A stretch of DNA of 48,563 nucleotides, taken from the NCBI RefSeq assembly GCF_002155915.1, contig NZ_MUME01000068.1:1-48563 (forward strand), given 5' to 3'. The DNA comes from Streptomyces thermovulgaris (GTDB lineage Bacteria > Actinomycetota > Actinomycetes > Streptomycetales > Streptomycetaceae). How positions within the stretch are numbered: position 1 is the first letter of the stretch; every line of letters begins with the position of its first letter. A model generated the notes under the pieces. The model saw nothing but the letters and a program-made list of their open reading frames with translations. It was not told the DNA's origin and did no database searches. The translations under genes and the position numbers were made by a program. Below, one piece after another: positions 8,263 through 16,242 of this stretch.

Positions 8263-9807
8263 ATGCCGCCCGATGTGTACAATCCGCTGATCATTCGAAG
8301 TTCTCAATCCGTTCATGCATGGAGTGCGGAAATCTTGAGACGAACACTGGGGCTGGGGGCTCTTTTCAATCTCCTGCTGACGCTCATCACGCTTTCGGGC
8401 GCACCGTCGGCGCTGGCGGGCGACATCCTGACCGAGAAATCGGCTGGAAGGAAGTACAAGATCGAATCGAAGGCGGCGAGTGCCGAGGCTGGAAAGCCGA
8501 TATGTGTCAGCGCCGAGATCCATGACTCCGGAAACCAGTACGGAAAACTGCGGGCCCGGACCGACTGCAACGACATCGGGTCATGGGAAACCTTTGCGCT
8601 GCACACCAATGACAAGGGGGAGACGGCCACTCTCCGGTCCGAAGCCAACGGCCTCTACGTCTCCGCCGAGTTCCATGACTCCGGTTCCCACTTCGGAATG
8701 CTCCGGGCGCGAAAGGGCGACGGCATCGGGAACTGGGAAAAATTCGAAATAGTGCCCCAGGGGGGCGGCTGGTTCGCGCTGCGCTACACCTTCTCGGAGG
8801 GCGGTACGACCACCAAGTACTACGTTTCTGCCGAGATCAACAGCACTGGGAGCGACGAGGGGCTGCTGCGGGCCCGTAAGACCGGAACACCGGGCTCATG
8901 GGAACTGTTCAAACTTCACCGGATAGATTCCGAAGGAGTCCCGCCCGCTGCCTCGTCGACGCCCTCCAGGAACATCCGCGCCCTGTCGTGGAATGTGTGC
9001 AGCAACAACGGATCCTGCCCGATGTACGGCAAGACCACCGAAGAGTTCGTGGACGAGGTCGTGACTCAGGCGGAGAAGGCCCGAGCCGACATCATCTTTT
9101 TGCAGGAATTCTGCGAGAAGCTTGCCAAGCCGTTGGAACAGGGGCTCGAGAAGAAGTTCGACAACGGTGCGGACACCTGGGATGTGAGATTCGCTCCGAT
9201 TCAGCATGAGATCGACGGTACGGGAGCAGAAGATGGTGGCAATGGGCTGTACGCCCAGAAGGCCTGCGCAAAGAACCGCGGGGCTTATGGAGTCGCCATC
9301 GCCGTCCCCGCGGAGAACACCTGGTACAGGGCCATCGAGCTGGAGTCCCCCAGGCGTAAGGATGAGAATGAAAGCCGCAAGGAGCGGCGGACGGCGCTGT
9401 GCGCCGCGATACAGTCGTGGGCGGTCATGGGCTGCACCGCGCATTTCAGCACTGGTGGTCCCGGCTATGAGGACCGGGACCGGAAGTTTCAGGCCCAGCA
9501 GGCCCAGTTCCTGGTGAACAAGGGTGTGGAGTACGGCAACAAGGGCTATCGGTCCCTCTTCGGCGGCGATCTGAACGCCACCCCCACCCACACCCCGACG
9601 GGCAGCGAGGTCCCCGTGCTCCAGCCTCTGTACGACAACTACACCGAGTGCGACCAGCCCCGTAACCGGGCCACCAAGGGATCGCTGAAGCTGGACTACA
9701 TCTTCGCGCCGACCAGTGCCACCTGGAGCGGCTGCACGATCGGGACGGACACCAGCACGTCCGACCACTGGCCCATCCGGGGCACGGTCACCCTCCCGGC
9801 CAGGTAG
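8263..9807 (+). CDS. Secreted fascin-like beta-trefoil plus endonuclease/exonuclease/phosphatase protein
   Basis: A 514-residue exported protein. Residues ~27-53 form a signal peptide (LGLGALFNLLLTLITLSGAP, cleavage near SALAG). Residues ~55-220 hold three internal repeats, each with VSAE followed by a Gly-rich turn, LRAR and a WExF end (IGSWETF, IGNWEKF, PGSWELF), as in fascin-like beta-trefoils. Residues ~235-514 carry an endonuclease/exonuclease/phosphatase fold: LSWNVCSN, IIFLQEFC (metal-binding Glu), CTAHFS, GGDLNATP and TSDHWPI (catalytic Asp-His). It probably hydrolyses phosphodiester or phosphomonoester bonds outside the cell while the trefoil anchors it to a polymer. Start ATG 8263 follows GGAGAAGG. 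Codon use is less GC-extreme than neighbours, suggesting acquisition. Confidence 0.85.
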   Translation: MPPDVYNPLIIRSSQSVHAWSAEILRRTLGLGALFNLLLTLITLSGAPSALAGDILTEKSAGRKYKIESKAASAEAGKPICVSAEIHDSGNQYGKLRARTDCNDIGSWETFALHTNDKGETATLRSEANGLYVSAEFHDSGSHFGMLRARKGDGIGNWEKFEIVPQGGGWFALRYTFSEGGTTTKYYVSAEINSTGSDEGLLRARKTGTPGSWELFKLHRIDSEGVPPAASSTPSRNIRALSWNVCSNNGSCPMYGKTTEEFVDEVVTQAEKARADIIFLQEFCEKLAKPLEQGLEKKFDNGADTWDVRFAPIQHEIDGTGAEDGGNGLYAQKACAKNRGAYGVAIAVPAENTWYRAIELESPRRKDENESRKERRTALCAAIQSWAVMGCTAHFSTGGPGYEDRDRKFQAQQAQFLVNKGVEYGNKGYRSLFGGDLNATPTHTPTGSEVPVLQPLYDNYTECDQPRNRATKGSLKLDYIFAPTSATWSGCTIGTDTSTSDHWPIRGTVTLPAR

Positions 9808-9959
9808 CCCGTCGACCCGCACACGTTCTCCGACCGGACAGGGGGGAGGGAAGCAGCCCTCCCTCTTCCCGTCATGGTCATGCGGCGACTGAGCTCCGGT
9901 GCGGTGGCGAGGAGTTGAGGCAGGCCCTTTTCCCGGGGTTTCCCAGGTTCCCAGGAGGA

Positions 9960-10214
9960 GGTGAAGGGGACCGGCGCGCCCGCTTTGCCACCGCACCCAG
10001 CGGTTCTGCCGGCCGCGTCTGAACTCCGCCACGGTCCCGCGAAATCGCTGTACACGGCCATGTGCTCGGCCCGGAGCTGCTGCCGAGGGGAGAAGAGCTG
10101 GTCGTGGACGGCCGCCCGGTGCTGGAACAGATGCGTCATGGCAACGCCGATCAGGGTCCCCAGGACCGCGATCAGAGCTGGGAGAACACCGGCCATGAGG
10201 AGGGGGGACAGCAC
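9960..10214 (-). pseudogene. Frameshifted fragment of a small actinobacterial membrane protein
   Basis: On the minus strand GTG 10214 (or ATG 10196) opens VLSPLLMAGVLPALIAVLGT and LFQHRAAVHDQLFSPRQQLR, then MAVYSDFAG. This is a familiar Streptomyces membrane protein pattern: one N-terminal transmembrane helix, then a basic, Arg/Gln-rich helix with AVYSDFAG. At about 10036-10040 the frame is lost, and the family sequence resumes one base off as TVAEFRRGRQNRWVRWQ. A single missing base explains this exactly. After about residue 85 the similarity fades, so the rest is truncated. Either a real pseudogene or a sequencing error at a GGGACC run. Confidence 0.55.
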
Positions 10215-10314
10215 AGGAGCGTCCGTGTGCCTGCGGGCTGCGGTTCCGTTTGGCGCGACGGCCGGTGCCGGTGTCTCCGGGACGTGCTCGCAGGTGTGTT
10301 CGCCTGCTCCCGTT

Positions 10315-10330
10315 ATGTTGATCGGAACAT
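10315..10330. promoter_or_regulatory. ATGTT-N6-AACAT inverted repeat before the permease gene
   Basis: ATGTT (10315-10319) faces AACAT (10326-10330), 18 bases upstream of the permease ATG at 10349. The site is symmetrical and well placed for an operator or for overlap with a promoter. It does not match the Zur-box words seen at 13050. Confidence 0.4.
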
Positions 10331-10348
10331 CCGACAGGCGGAGCTGGC

Positions 10349-11383
10349 ATGCAGAGAACAGACCAACGGGCCGAGGAGACCGAGGTCGCCGACGCGGGTG
10401 GAGCGGCGGACGGCGAGGGCGCTCCCGGCTGGCCCCGGTTCTGGCCGCTCCTGTTGCTGGGGGCGGCCGTCGTTCCCGGCACGGTGCTCTACTTCGGGGG
10501 CCGGTGGATGGAGACACCGGCGATGCAGGCGTGGCGGACCGTCTGTCTTGCCGTGACCGTGCAGGCGCTGCCCTTTCTTCTGCTGGGCACGGCCCTTTCC
10601 GCTGCCATCAACGCGTTCGTGCCGGCCCGGGTGTTCAACCGGGTGCTGCCGCGCCGGCCGGTGCTCGCCGTGCCGGTGGCCGGTGCGGCGGGAGTCGTGC
10701 TGCCGGGCTGCGAGTGTGCGTCGGTGCCGGTGGCGAAACGTCTGATCGGGCGGGGCGTCGCGCCCGCGGCCGCGTTCACGTTCCTGCTGTCGGCGCCCGC
10801 GATCAACCCGGTGGTGCTCACGGCCACCGCGGTGGCCTTCCCGGGGAACCCGGCCATGGTCGTCGCCCGGCTGCTGGCCTCGCTGGGCACGGCGTGGGTG
10901 ATGGGCTGGCTGTGGCTGTGGCGGGGACGGACCGAGTGGCTGCGGCCGGCCGCACGGTACCGGGGACACCAGGAGGGCGGCAGCCGGTGGCGGGAGTTCC
11001 TGGCCGGCTTCCAGCACGACTTCCTGCACGCGGGCGGTTTCCTGGTGGTGGGCGCGATGGCGACGGCCACCTTCAATGTGATGGTGCCCCCTTCCGTGGT
11101 GGACGCGTTCGCCGGATCGCCCTGGCTGTCGGTGCTGTTCCTGGCCGGGCTGGCGATCGTGCTGGCGGTGTGTTCGGAGGCGGACGCGTTCGTGGCGGCC
11201 TCGCTGAGCGGGTTCTCGCCGGTCGCGCGGCTGGTGTTCATGGTCGTCGGTCCGATGGTCGACCTGAAGCTGATCGCCCTGCAGGCGGGTACCTTCGGCC
11301 GGGCCTTCGCGATCCGGTTCTCCGCCGCCACGGTGGTCGTGGCGGTCCTGGCCGGCGTGCTGATCGGAGGAGCACTGCTGTGA
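10349..11383 (+). CDS. COG0701/DUF318-family permease, probable metal ion transporter
   Basis: A 344-residue polytopic membrane protein with about eight hydrophobic helices (for example WPLLLLGAAVVPGTVLYFGG at ~31-50). The cysteine motif VVLPGCECASVPVAKRLIGR (~115-134) is the hallmark of the COG0701/YraQ permease family, with an internal second half starting FLHAGGFLVVGAMATATFNV. Members are tied to metal or arsenic handling. It is followed with a GTGA overlap by a TIGR03943 protein, its usual partner. Start ATG 10349 follows GGAG. Its location next to zinc-independent ribosomal genes argues for a role in zinc (or related metal) homeostasis; the direction of transport is not known. Confidence 0.8.
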   Translation: MQRTDQRAEETEVADAGGAADGEGAPGWPRFWPLLLLGAAVVPGTVLYFGGRWMETPAMQAWRTVCLAVTVQALPFLLLGTALSAAINAFVPARVFNRVLPRRPVLAVPVAGAAGVVLPGCECASVPVAKRLIGRGVAPAAAFTFLLSAPAINPVVLTATAVAFPGNPAMVVARLLASLGTAWVMGWLWLWRGRTEWLRPAARYRGHQEGGSRWREFLAGFQHDFLHAGGFLVVGAMATATFNVMVPPSVVDAFAGSPWLSVLFLAGLAIVLAVCSEADAFVAASLSGFSPVARLVFMVVGPMVDLKLIALQAGTFGRAFAIRFSAATVVVAVLAGVLIGGALL

Positions 11384-12135
11384 GACGCCCGCTCCAGATG
11401 GTCCTGCTCGTCCTCAGCGGCGTCGGCCTGCTGCGCGTGTCCCTGTTCACCGATCTGTACCTGCGGTACGTCAAGGAGGGGATGCGCCCGCTGCTGATCG
11501 CCTCCGGAGTCCTGCTGATCCTGCTCGGCGCGGCGGACGCGGTGGCGTACGCGTGCCGGCGCGAGGACGGCGGACACGCGGGCCACGGCGACGACGGTCA
11601 CGGACACCACCACTCCGGCGCACCTCGTGCCGCGTGGCTGCTGTTCCTCCCGGCGCTGAGCCTGCTGTTCTACGCTCCGCCCGCCCTCGGCGCGTACACC
11701 GCCTCCCGCCAGCCGTCCAAGACCGTCACGTACGAGGACGAGAACGACTTCGACCCGCTGCCCGCGACCTCGCCGCTTCCGATGACGCTTTCGGACTTCA
11801 CCCGCCGTGTGCAGCAGGACCGCACACAGGCCATCAAGGGGCGCACGGTCCGGTTGACCGGTTTCGTCACGTCCGCCGGGCAGGACGACAGCTGGTTCCT
11901 GACCCGGATCATGATCTCCTGCTGTGCGGCGGACGCCCAGTCCGTGAAGGTACGGATCCACGGCACCCCGGCCCCGCCGGCCAACACCTGGGTGGCCGTC
12001 ACCGGCACCTGGCACCCCGACGGGACGCTGGGCACGCGCTCCGCATCCGCCGCGCTCGACGCCCGGTCCGTGGAGAAGATCGACAAGCCGGTGAACGCCT
12101 ACACCGACGCCCTGCCGCTCACCCCCACGGGATGA
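11380..12135 (+). CDS. TIGR03943 family membrane protein, permease partner
   Basis: A 251-residue protein. Two N-terminal transmembrane helices surround MVLLVLSGVGLLRVSLFTDL and RPLLIASGVLLILLGAAD, then comes a His/Gly/Asp-rich loop (GHAGHGDDGHGHHHSG, residues ~67-82) that looks like a metal-binding segment. A third hydrophobic helix (AAWLLFLPALSLLFYAPPAL) leads to an extracytoplasmic OB-like domain with RLTGFVTSAGQDDSWFLTR and a Cys-Cys pair (MISCCAADAQSV). The GTG at 11380 overlaps the permease stop, with GGAGGA before it, so the two are translationally coupled. TIGR03943 proteins are described as putative permease subunits. The His loop supports divalent metal binding. Confidence 0.8.
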   Translation: MRRPLQMVLLVLSGVGLLRVSLFTDLYLRYVKEGMRPLLIASGVLLILLGAADAVAYACRREDGGHAGHGDDGHGHHHSGAPRAAWLLFLPALSLLFYAPPALGAYTASRQPSKTVTYEDENDFDPLPATSPLPMTLSDFTRRVQQDRTQAIKGRTVRLTGFVTSAGQDDSWFLTRIMISCCAADAQSVKVRIHGTPAPPANTWVAVTGTWHPDGTLGTRSASAALDARSVEKIDKPVNAYTDALPLTPTG

Positions 12136-12202
12136 CCCATGAGATGGCCTCATGAGACGACCCCACGGGGTGGGCCCGCAGGGTGATCCCATGGGAAGAA
12201 CC

Positions 12203-12258
12203 GGCGCCCGGTGCCCCTCCCTCCGCTCGGCCGGGAGGAAGGGGCACCGGGCGCCTTT
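12203..12258. terminator. Bidirectional hairpin terminator between convergent genes
   Basis: GGCGCCCGGTGCCCC (12203-12217) pairs with GGGGCACCGGGCGCC (12241-12255), a 15 bp perfect stem followed by TTTC. It lies between the TIGR03943 gene and the convergent rpsN-like gene and can serve both. Nothing else is recognisable in 12136-12400. Confidence 0.8.
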
Positions 12259-12400
12259 CGGGGCGGGGACGGGGCTTTCAGGGAGATGGAGATCCTTCGC
12301 CACGAGTACGGAAAGGGCGGCCCCGTATGCGCGTGCCTCGGCGGGAAGGAGCCGCCGCGGTCGGGGTGCGGCCATGAAGGGTGAGCGGACCGGGCGCGGG

Positions 12401-12706
12401 TCACCAGCTGCTCTTGGTCACCCCGGGAAGTTCGCCCGCGTGGGCCATCTCGCGCACGCGGATCCGGGACAGACCGAAGGCGCGCAGATGGCCGCGGGGG
12501 CGGCCGTCCACGGAGTCGCGGTTGCGCAGGCGGGTGGCACTGGCGTCGCGGGGCTGCCGGCGCAGTTCCCGCTGGGCGGCGGCGCGTTCGTCGTCGGACG
12601 CCCAGGGGGACGAGATGATCCTCTTCAGCTCGGCGCGGCGCGCGGCATGGCGGGCCACGATGCGACGGCGCTGCTCGTTCCTCACGATCTTGCTCTTCTT
12701 CGCCAT
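12401..12706 (-). CDS. rpsN: Ribosomal protein uS14, zinc-independent paralogue
   Basis: A 101-residue long-form uS14 ([20 protein letters not shown]). In place of the two CxxC zinc pairs of the short zinc form it has [20 protein letters not shown], so it binds no zinc. It would replace the zinc-requiring uS14 in 30S subunits when zinc is scarce, the known Zur-regulated 'C-minus' strategy of Streptomyces. It is the second gene of the left arm of the divergent locus. The ATG overlaps the stop of the bL28 gene as TGATG, so translation is coupled. Confidence 0.9.
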   Translation of the reverse strand: MAKKSKIVRNEQRRRIVARHAARRAELKRIISSPWASDDERAAAQRELRRQPRDASATRLRNRDSVDGRPRGHLRAFGLSRIRVREMAHAGELPGVTKSSW

Positions 12707-12942
12707 CAGACCTTCCCTCCCCGGGCGCGGATGCGGGCCACCGCGGCCTCGATGCCGATCGCGTCGACCGTCCTGATGCCCTTGGCGGAGAGGGTGAGCC
12801 GGACATGGCGCCCTTCGCTCGGCAGCCAGTAGCGCTTGCGCTGGACGTTTGGATCGAAGCGGCGCTTGCCGCGCCGGTGGGAGTGGGAGATGCGGTGGCC
12901 GAAGCCGGGCTGTCGGCCGGTGAGCTGGCAGTGGGCGGACAT
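12706..12942 (-). CDS. rpmB: Ribosomal protein bL28, cysteine-poor paralogue
   Basis: A 78-residue bL28 ([20 protein letters not shown], then [18 protein letters not shown]). It keeps only the first of the four cysteines of zinc-binding bL28, so it cannot hold zinc in the usual way. It is the first gene after the divergent Zur-like box on the left and is translationally coupled to rpsN. ATG 12942 follows CATAGGGAGAACC. As with the other C-minus proteins, its likely job is to release cellular zinc and keep ribosomes working in zinc starvation. Confidence 0.9.
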   Translation of the reverse strand: MSAHCQLTGRQPGFGHRISHSHRRGKRRFDPNVQRKRYWLPSEGRHVRLTLSAKGIRTVDAIGIEAAVARIRARGGKV

Positions 12943-13049
12943 GGTTCTCCCTATGTGGGCTGTGTGTGCGGGCCGTGCGCCCGCGTGCGTTCGTGCGGGG
13001 GGCGGCGGCGGTTGTGGCGCGGTGTACGGCAGCCACAGTAGCACCTTGA

Positions 13050-13064
13050 TGAAAATGAAAACCA
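13050..13064. promoter_or_regulatory. Zur-box-like operator between divergent ribosomal genes
   Basis: TGAAAATGAAAACCA at 13050-13064 matches 11 of 15 bases of the Streptomyces Zur-box core I recall (TGAAAATGATTTTCA), with a perfect left half TGAAAATGA. It sits 22 bases before the bL33 start and 108 bases from the divergent bL28 start. Zur bound with zinc would repress both arms. The A/T-rich word is conspicuous in its surroundings. Confidence 0.65.
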
Positions 13065-13085
13065 ATTCAATGTATGGTGTCGTCC

Positions 13086-13250
13086 ATGGCCCGTAACGAA
13101 CTGCGTCCGATCATCAAGCTGAGGTCCACCGCCGGCACCGGCTACACCTACGTGACCCGCAAGAACCGCCGTAACGACCCCGACCGGCTGACACTGCGCA
13201 AGTACGACCCGGTCGTGGGCCGTCACGTCGACTTCCGTGAGGAGCGCTGA
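13086..13250 (+). CDS. rpmG: Ribosomal protein bL33, zinc-independent paralogue
   Basis: A 54-residue bL33 ([36 protein letters not shown]) with no cysteine, whereas the zinc form carries two CxxC pairs. It is the first gene of the right arm. No Shine-Dalgarno site lies between the Zur-like box and ATG 13086, and a TATGGT word at 13073-13078 ends only seven bases before it, so the message may be leaderless. It is five bases upstream of the bL31 gene. Confidence 0.92.
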   Translation: MARNELRPIIKLRSTAGTGYTYVTRKNRRNDPDRLTLRKYDPVVGRHVDFREER

Positions 13251-13255
13251 GAGCC

Positions 13256-13513
13256 GTGAAGCCCGGAATCCACCCCGCCTACCGCCCGGTCGTCTTCCGC
13301 GACCGGGCCGCCGGCTTCGCCTTCCTGACCCGGTCGACGGCCACCAGCGACAAGACCGTCGAGTGGGAGGACGGCAACACCTACCCGGTCATCGACGTCG
13401 AGATCTCCTCGGCGAGCCACCCCTTCTACACCGGCACCCAGCGGGTCCTGGACACCGCGGGCCGGGTCGAGCGCTTCGAGCGGCGTTACGGACGCGGACG
13501 GAGCGAACGATGA
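13256..13513 (+). CDS. rpmE2: Ribosomal protein bL31 type B, zinc-independent
   Basis: An 85-residue type B bL31 ([20 protein letters not shown]) with [20 protein letters not shown] near the end, and no zinc-binding cysteines. The zinc-binding bL31 is also in this window at 28077, so both members of the exchangeable pair can be compared directly. The GTG at 13256 follows GGAGCGCTGAGAGCC and overlaps no other gene. It runs into the COG0523-like gene with an ATGA overlap at 13510. Confidence 0.92.
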   Translation: MKPGIHPAYRPVVFRDRAAGFAFLTRSTATSDKTVEWEDGNTYPVIDVEISSASHPFYTGTQRVLDTAGRVERFERRYGRGRSER

Positions 13514-14685
13514 GCGCGGACCGGGCACGGTTGCCGGTCGCGATCGTCGCCGGGCTGCACGCGGACGCCCGCCGGACCGCCGTCGAGCAGATCCTGCGCA
13601 CGGTCCCCGGCTCGGTCGCGCTGCACCACGACCTGACGTGCGCCGCCGACCGCACGGTGCACCGCACCGTACGCGACGCCGGCGGTTTGCTGAGCAGCGG
13701 CGACGCACCCCTGGTGAACGACTGCGCGTGCTGCGCACTGCGGGAGGACCTCGTCCCCGAGCTGCTGCGGCTCGCCCAGGAGGGCGGATGCCGGCTGGCC
13801 GTCGTGGAACTGTGGGACTCCGTCGAACCCCAGGGCATGGCCCCGGTCGTCGCCGGTGCGGGCGCGCCGCTGGCGCTGACCGGAGTCGCCACCGTTGTCG
13901 ACCCGGCGCTCGTCCTGCCCTGTCTGGCCAACGGCGACGACCTGGCCGACACCGGCCTCGCCGCCGCCCCGACCGACCAGCGCACCGTCGCCGACACCTT
14001 CGCCCGGCAACTGGAGTACCCCACGCTGATCGCCCTGGCCGAGGGCGGTGCCTGCGGGGAGGGTGCCGGGGCCGCCGACGAGGCCGACCACGCGCTGCTC
14101 GCCCAGCTCACACCGGGCGCGCGCAAGGTGCGCGTGGAGGACGGCGGCCTGGGGACCGCGCTGCTGGCGGGCTTCGGCACGGCAGCGGCGGCGGCCCGTG
14201 TGCACCCCGCGTGCGCACTGCTGCCGCAGGAGTGCGACGAGCACGGGGTGAGCACCTTCGTCTGGCGCAGTGAGCGGCCCTTCCACCCGCAGCGCCTCCA
14301 CGCGGCGCTGGAGGACCTCGCCTGCGCCGCCGTCCGCAGCCGTGGACGGTTCTGGCTGGCCGACCGCCCCGACACCCTGCTGTCCTGGGACGCCGCGGGC
14401 GGTGCGCTGTGCGTGGAGGCGGCCGGCCCCTGGCTGGCGGCCCTGCCCGATGCCGCCTGGGAGATGGTGCCCGCCGAACGCCGCCTCGCCGCCTCCCTGG
14501 ACTGGCACCCCGAACACGGTGACCGCTGCCAGCACCTCGCCTTCACCTCGCCCGGCCTGGACCGCGACGGCCTGCGGGCCCTGCTCGACTCGTGCCTGCT
14601 CACCGACGACGAGTACGCGGCGGGCAGGGACCGCTGGCAGCAACTTCCCCACGCCTTCGACGACTTGCTCGACCCGGTGACCTGA
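13510..14685 (+). CDS. COG0523/CobW-like protein with degenerate GTPase motifs
   Basis: A 391-residue protein, coupled to bL31 by ATGA. It has the family's cysteine signature as [20 protein letters not shown] (residues ~77-96) and a C-terminal CobW domain region ([38 protein letters not shown]). COG0523 proteins are G3E GTPases that deliver zinc or cobalt. Here the Walker A position reads [20 protein letters not shown], without the GxxGxGKT lysine, and the NKxD position reads ALAEG. It may have kept metal binding but lost GTP hydrolysis. Its place between bL31 and bS18 in a zinc-starvation operon suggests a zinc-handling role; see findings. Confidence 0.75.
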   Translation: MSADRARLPVAIVAGLHADARRTAVEQILRTVPGSVALHHDLTCAADRTVHRTVRDAGGLLSSGDAPLVNDCACCALREDLVPELLRLAQEGGCRLAVVELWDSVEPQGMAPVVAGAGAPLALTGVATVVDPALVLPCLANGDDLADTGLAAAPTDQRTVADTFARQLEYPTLIALAEGGACGEGAGAADEADHALLAQLTPGARKVRVEDGGLGTALLAGFGTAAAAARVHPACALLPQECDEHGVSTFVWRSERPFHPQRLHAALEDLACAAVRSRGRFWLADRPDTLLSWDAAGGALCVEAAGPWLAALPDAAWEMVPAERRLAASLDWHPEHGDRCQHLAFTSPGLDRDGLRALLDSCLLTDDEYAAGRDRWQQLPHAFDDLLDPVT

Positions 14686-14877
14686 ACCGCGGCGTGCCCC
14701 GGTGGCGAGGCGGCCTGAAAAGACCGTCTCGAAAAGGGGGTTCACTCGTCAAAGGCCGGGGTTCACCTGCCCTGCCCGGCGCTTGCCGTACCGCCTGCAC
14801 GGACCACCGCGTCCCTTTCCCGCCTTCTTCTTGCTTTTTCTGAGCATCCCCTTCTCGAAGAGAGGACCGATCCCGCC

Positions 14878-15120
14878 ATGCCCCGACCCCCCAGTACCGG
14901 GCGGCAGACCGCCAAGCGCCGGCGCGTCAACCCGCTGGACGCCGCCGGCATCACGTACATCGACTACAAGAACACCGACCTGCTGCGGAAGTTCATCTCC
15001 GACCGCGGGAAGATCCGCAGCCGCCGGGTGACCCAGGTGACGCGCCGGCAGCAGCGGCAGATGGCGCGGGCCATCAAGAACGCACGCGAGATGGCCCTCC
15101 TGCCCTACAGCTCCCGATAG
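14878..15120 (+). CDS. rpsR: Ribosomal protein bS18, second copy
   Basis: An 80-residue bS18 ([40 protein letters not shown], then [12 protein letters not shown]). It has no cysteine in the N-terminal region where zinc-type bS18 copies carry CxxC. It is the last gene of the right arm, 192 bases after the COG0523-like gene. The ATG at 14878 is preceded by GAAGAGAGGACCGATCCCGCC. A hairpin follows its stop. Confidence 0.9.
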   Translation: MPRPPSTGRQTAKRRRVNPLDAAGITYIDYKNTDLLRKFISDRGKIRSRRVTQVTRRQQRQMARAIKNAREMALLPYSSR

Positions 15121-15127
15121 CCGCACG

Positions 15128-15171
15128 GGCGACCGGACCCCGGGCTCCCGGGCCCTGCACCGCCGGTCGCC
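15128..15171 (+). terminator. Hairpin after the bS18 gene
   Basis: GGCGACCGG (15128-15136) pairs with CCGGTCGCC (15163-15171), enclosing a second stem (CCCGGG/CCCGGG). It starts 7 bases after the bS18 stop. There is no U-tract. Confidence 0.6.
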
Positions 15172-15659
15172 TCGATGCGAGCGGCTCGAAGCGAGCCGTG
15201 CCGCGCTTTGCGCGGACGCGACCGCCTGCCGCCCTTGCCGGCGAACGCCACGCGCATGACCAACCTCCTCGGCCGGAAACGGACGTCATGGGCATGGGAT
15301 GGTGATGGGGCGGCAGGCGGTCACGTCGCATTCCGTCACATGACGGTGCCGGGACGCGAGGTGCCTCACCTGGTCGGGCCGAACGGGGCCGCCACTCGGC
15401 GCGGCCACCCGACCCCGGCACCACTGTGGGCCCCTGTGCCTTCCGGCCCGGGGCATCAGGGGCCTCGCGCGCCGCGGCGACACCGTGCAGGAACGAGGCG
15501 CGCGAGTCGCGCATTTCACGTTGTCGCCGGGCATCCGGTCCTTGCGCACAGCTGGGCCTGCGGCCGGAGTCTGCCCTGCAGCAGATGAGTAGGAGCACCG
15601 GCGCCGGATGAGTACCGGGACCAATGCGCCGGGCCGGTCGACGCGGCTTCACTGGGCCC
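15172..15659. other. Gene-free stretch between bS18 and the small membrane protein
   Basis: 488 bases without a convincing gene on either strand. ORFs here are short, Arg/Pro-rich and lack ribosome sites. A repeated word (GAGGTGCCTCACCT-like, near 15359-15372) can form a small hairpin. This spacer separates the zinc block from the core-type genes. Confidence 0.4.
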
Positions 15660-16046
15660 ATGACCACAGCGCAGACCTCGCACCCCGCGTACCGACCCGT
15701 CCGTCTGCCCGGTCCCGATCGGGACCGCTTCGCATGGATCGCGCCCACGATCGCGACGGTGCTGCTGCTCGTCCTTGCCCCGCTCGCGCTGCTGTTCGGC
15801 GGACTGTCCGTGATGGCGACCGACAGCTGCGGCCCCGACAACTGCTCGCAGGAGCTGGAGACCTCGCTCCTGATGATCTGGGGGACGCTGCACTTCGGCG
15901 GCTTCGTCACCCATGCCGCGGTGATCACGTCGTGGGCGCTGCCGTGGAAGCGCCGCTACTCGACGCCGCGGGCCTGGATGGCCATGCTCTCTCTGCTGCC
16001 GCCACTGCTGGTCCTCCTGCTGGTGTTCAACCTCCCGGAGGGATGA
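15660..16046 (+). CDS. Small integral membrane protein of unknown function
   Basis: 128 residues if started at ATG 15660 (MTTAQTSHPAYRPVRLPGPD). Three hydrophobic segments are visible: PTIATVLLLVLAPLALLFGG (~29-48), a middle helix around WGTLHFGGFVTHAAVITSWA (~74-93) and WMAMLSLLPPLLVLLLVFNL (~106-125). Two cysteines (CGPDNC) lie in the first external loop. ATG 15624 is another possible start with a slightly better upstream GGGACC. I do not recognise a named family. Confidence 0.65.
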   Translation: MTTAQTSHPAYRPVRLPGPDRDRFAWIAPTIATVLLLVLAPLALLFGGLSVMATDSCGPDNCSQELETSLLMIWGTLHFGGFVTHAAVITSWALPWKRRYSTPRAWMAMLSLLPPLLVLLLVFNLPEG

Positions 16047-16112
16047 CCTCCCGCAGGACCGGGGCCCTGGCCCACCCGGCTGCTTCCAGCGGCATCCGCC
16101 TGCACACGCAAC

Positions 16113-16152
16113 AAGACCCCGCACTCAGCGTTCTCGCTGGTCACGGGGTCTT
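16113..16152 (-). terminator. Terminator downstream of tRNA-Arg
   Basis: AAGACCCCG (16113-16121) pairs with CGGGGTCTT (16144-16152) around an inner CAGCG/CGCTG stem. On the minus strand it lies directly behind the tRNA and is followed by TGTTGCGTG, a short U-rich tail. It also blocks read-through from the plus-strand gene ending at 16046. Confidence 0.75.
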
Positions 16153-16170
16153 CAGGCACGTCGCACGGAG

Positions 16171-16242
16171 TGCCCCCGGCAGGATTCGAACCTGCGCACA
16201 CGGCTCCGGAGGCCGTTGCTCTATCCCCTGAGCTACGGGGGC
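16171..16242 (-). tRNA. tRNA-Arg (anticodon CCG)
   Basis: On the minus strand the cloverleaf starts GCCCCCGTAGCTCAGG, ends CGGGGGCA and has a 7 bp acceptor stem. The anticodon stem-loop is ACGGC-CTCCGGA-GCCGT, giving anticodon CCG, which reads CGG arginine codons. The T arm is CGCAG-GTTCGAAT-CCTGC. CCA is not encoded (72 bases to the discriminator). There is no integrase or attachment-site duplication nearby, so no element is inserted here. An ArgS-like DALR gene lies about 900 bases away on the other strand. Confidence 0.95.

Noticed and set aside
10062..10556. Plus-strand ORF of 164 codons before the permease
   Set aside because: It is antisense to the membrane-protein relic and crosses the permease start in another frame; no ribosome site.
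15074..15928. 284-codon minus-strand ORF over the 15.1-15.7 kb spacer
   Set aside because: It overlaps bS18 and the membrane protein in antisense and shows no motif.
16171..16242. Integration site of a mobile element at tRNA-Arg
   Set aside because: No integrase, no duplicated tRNA 3' end and no transfer genes nearby.
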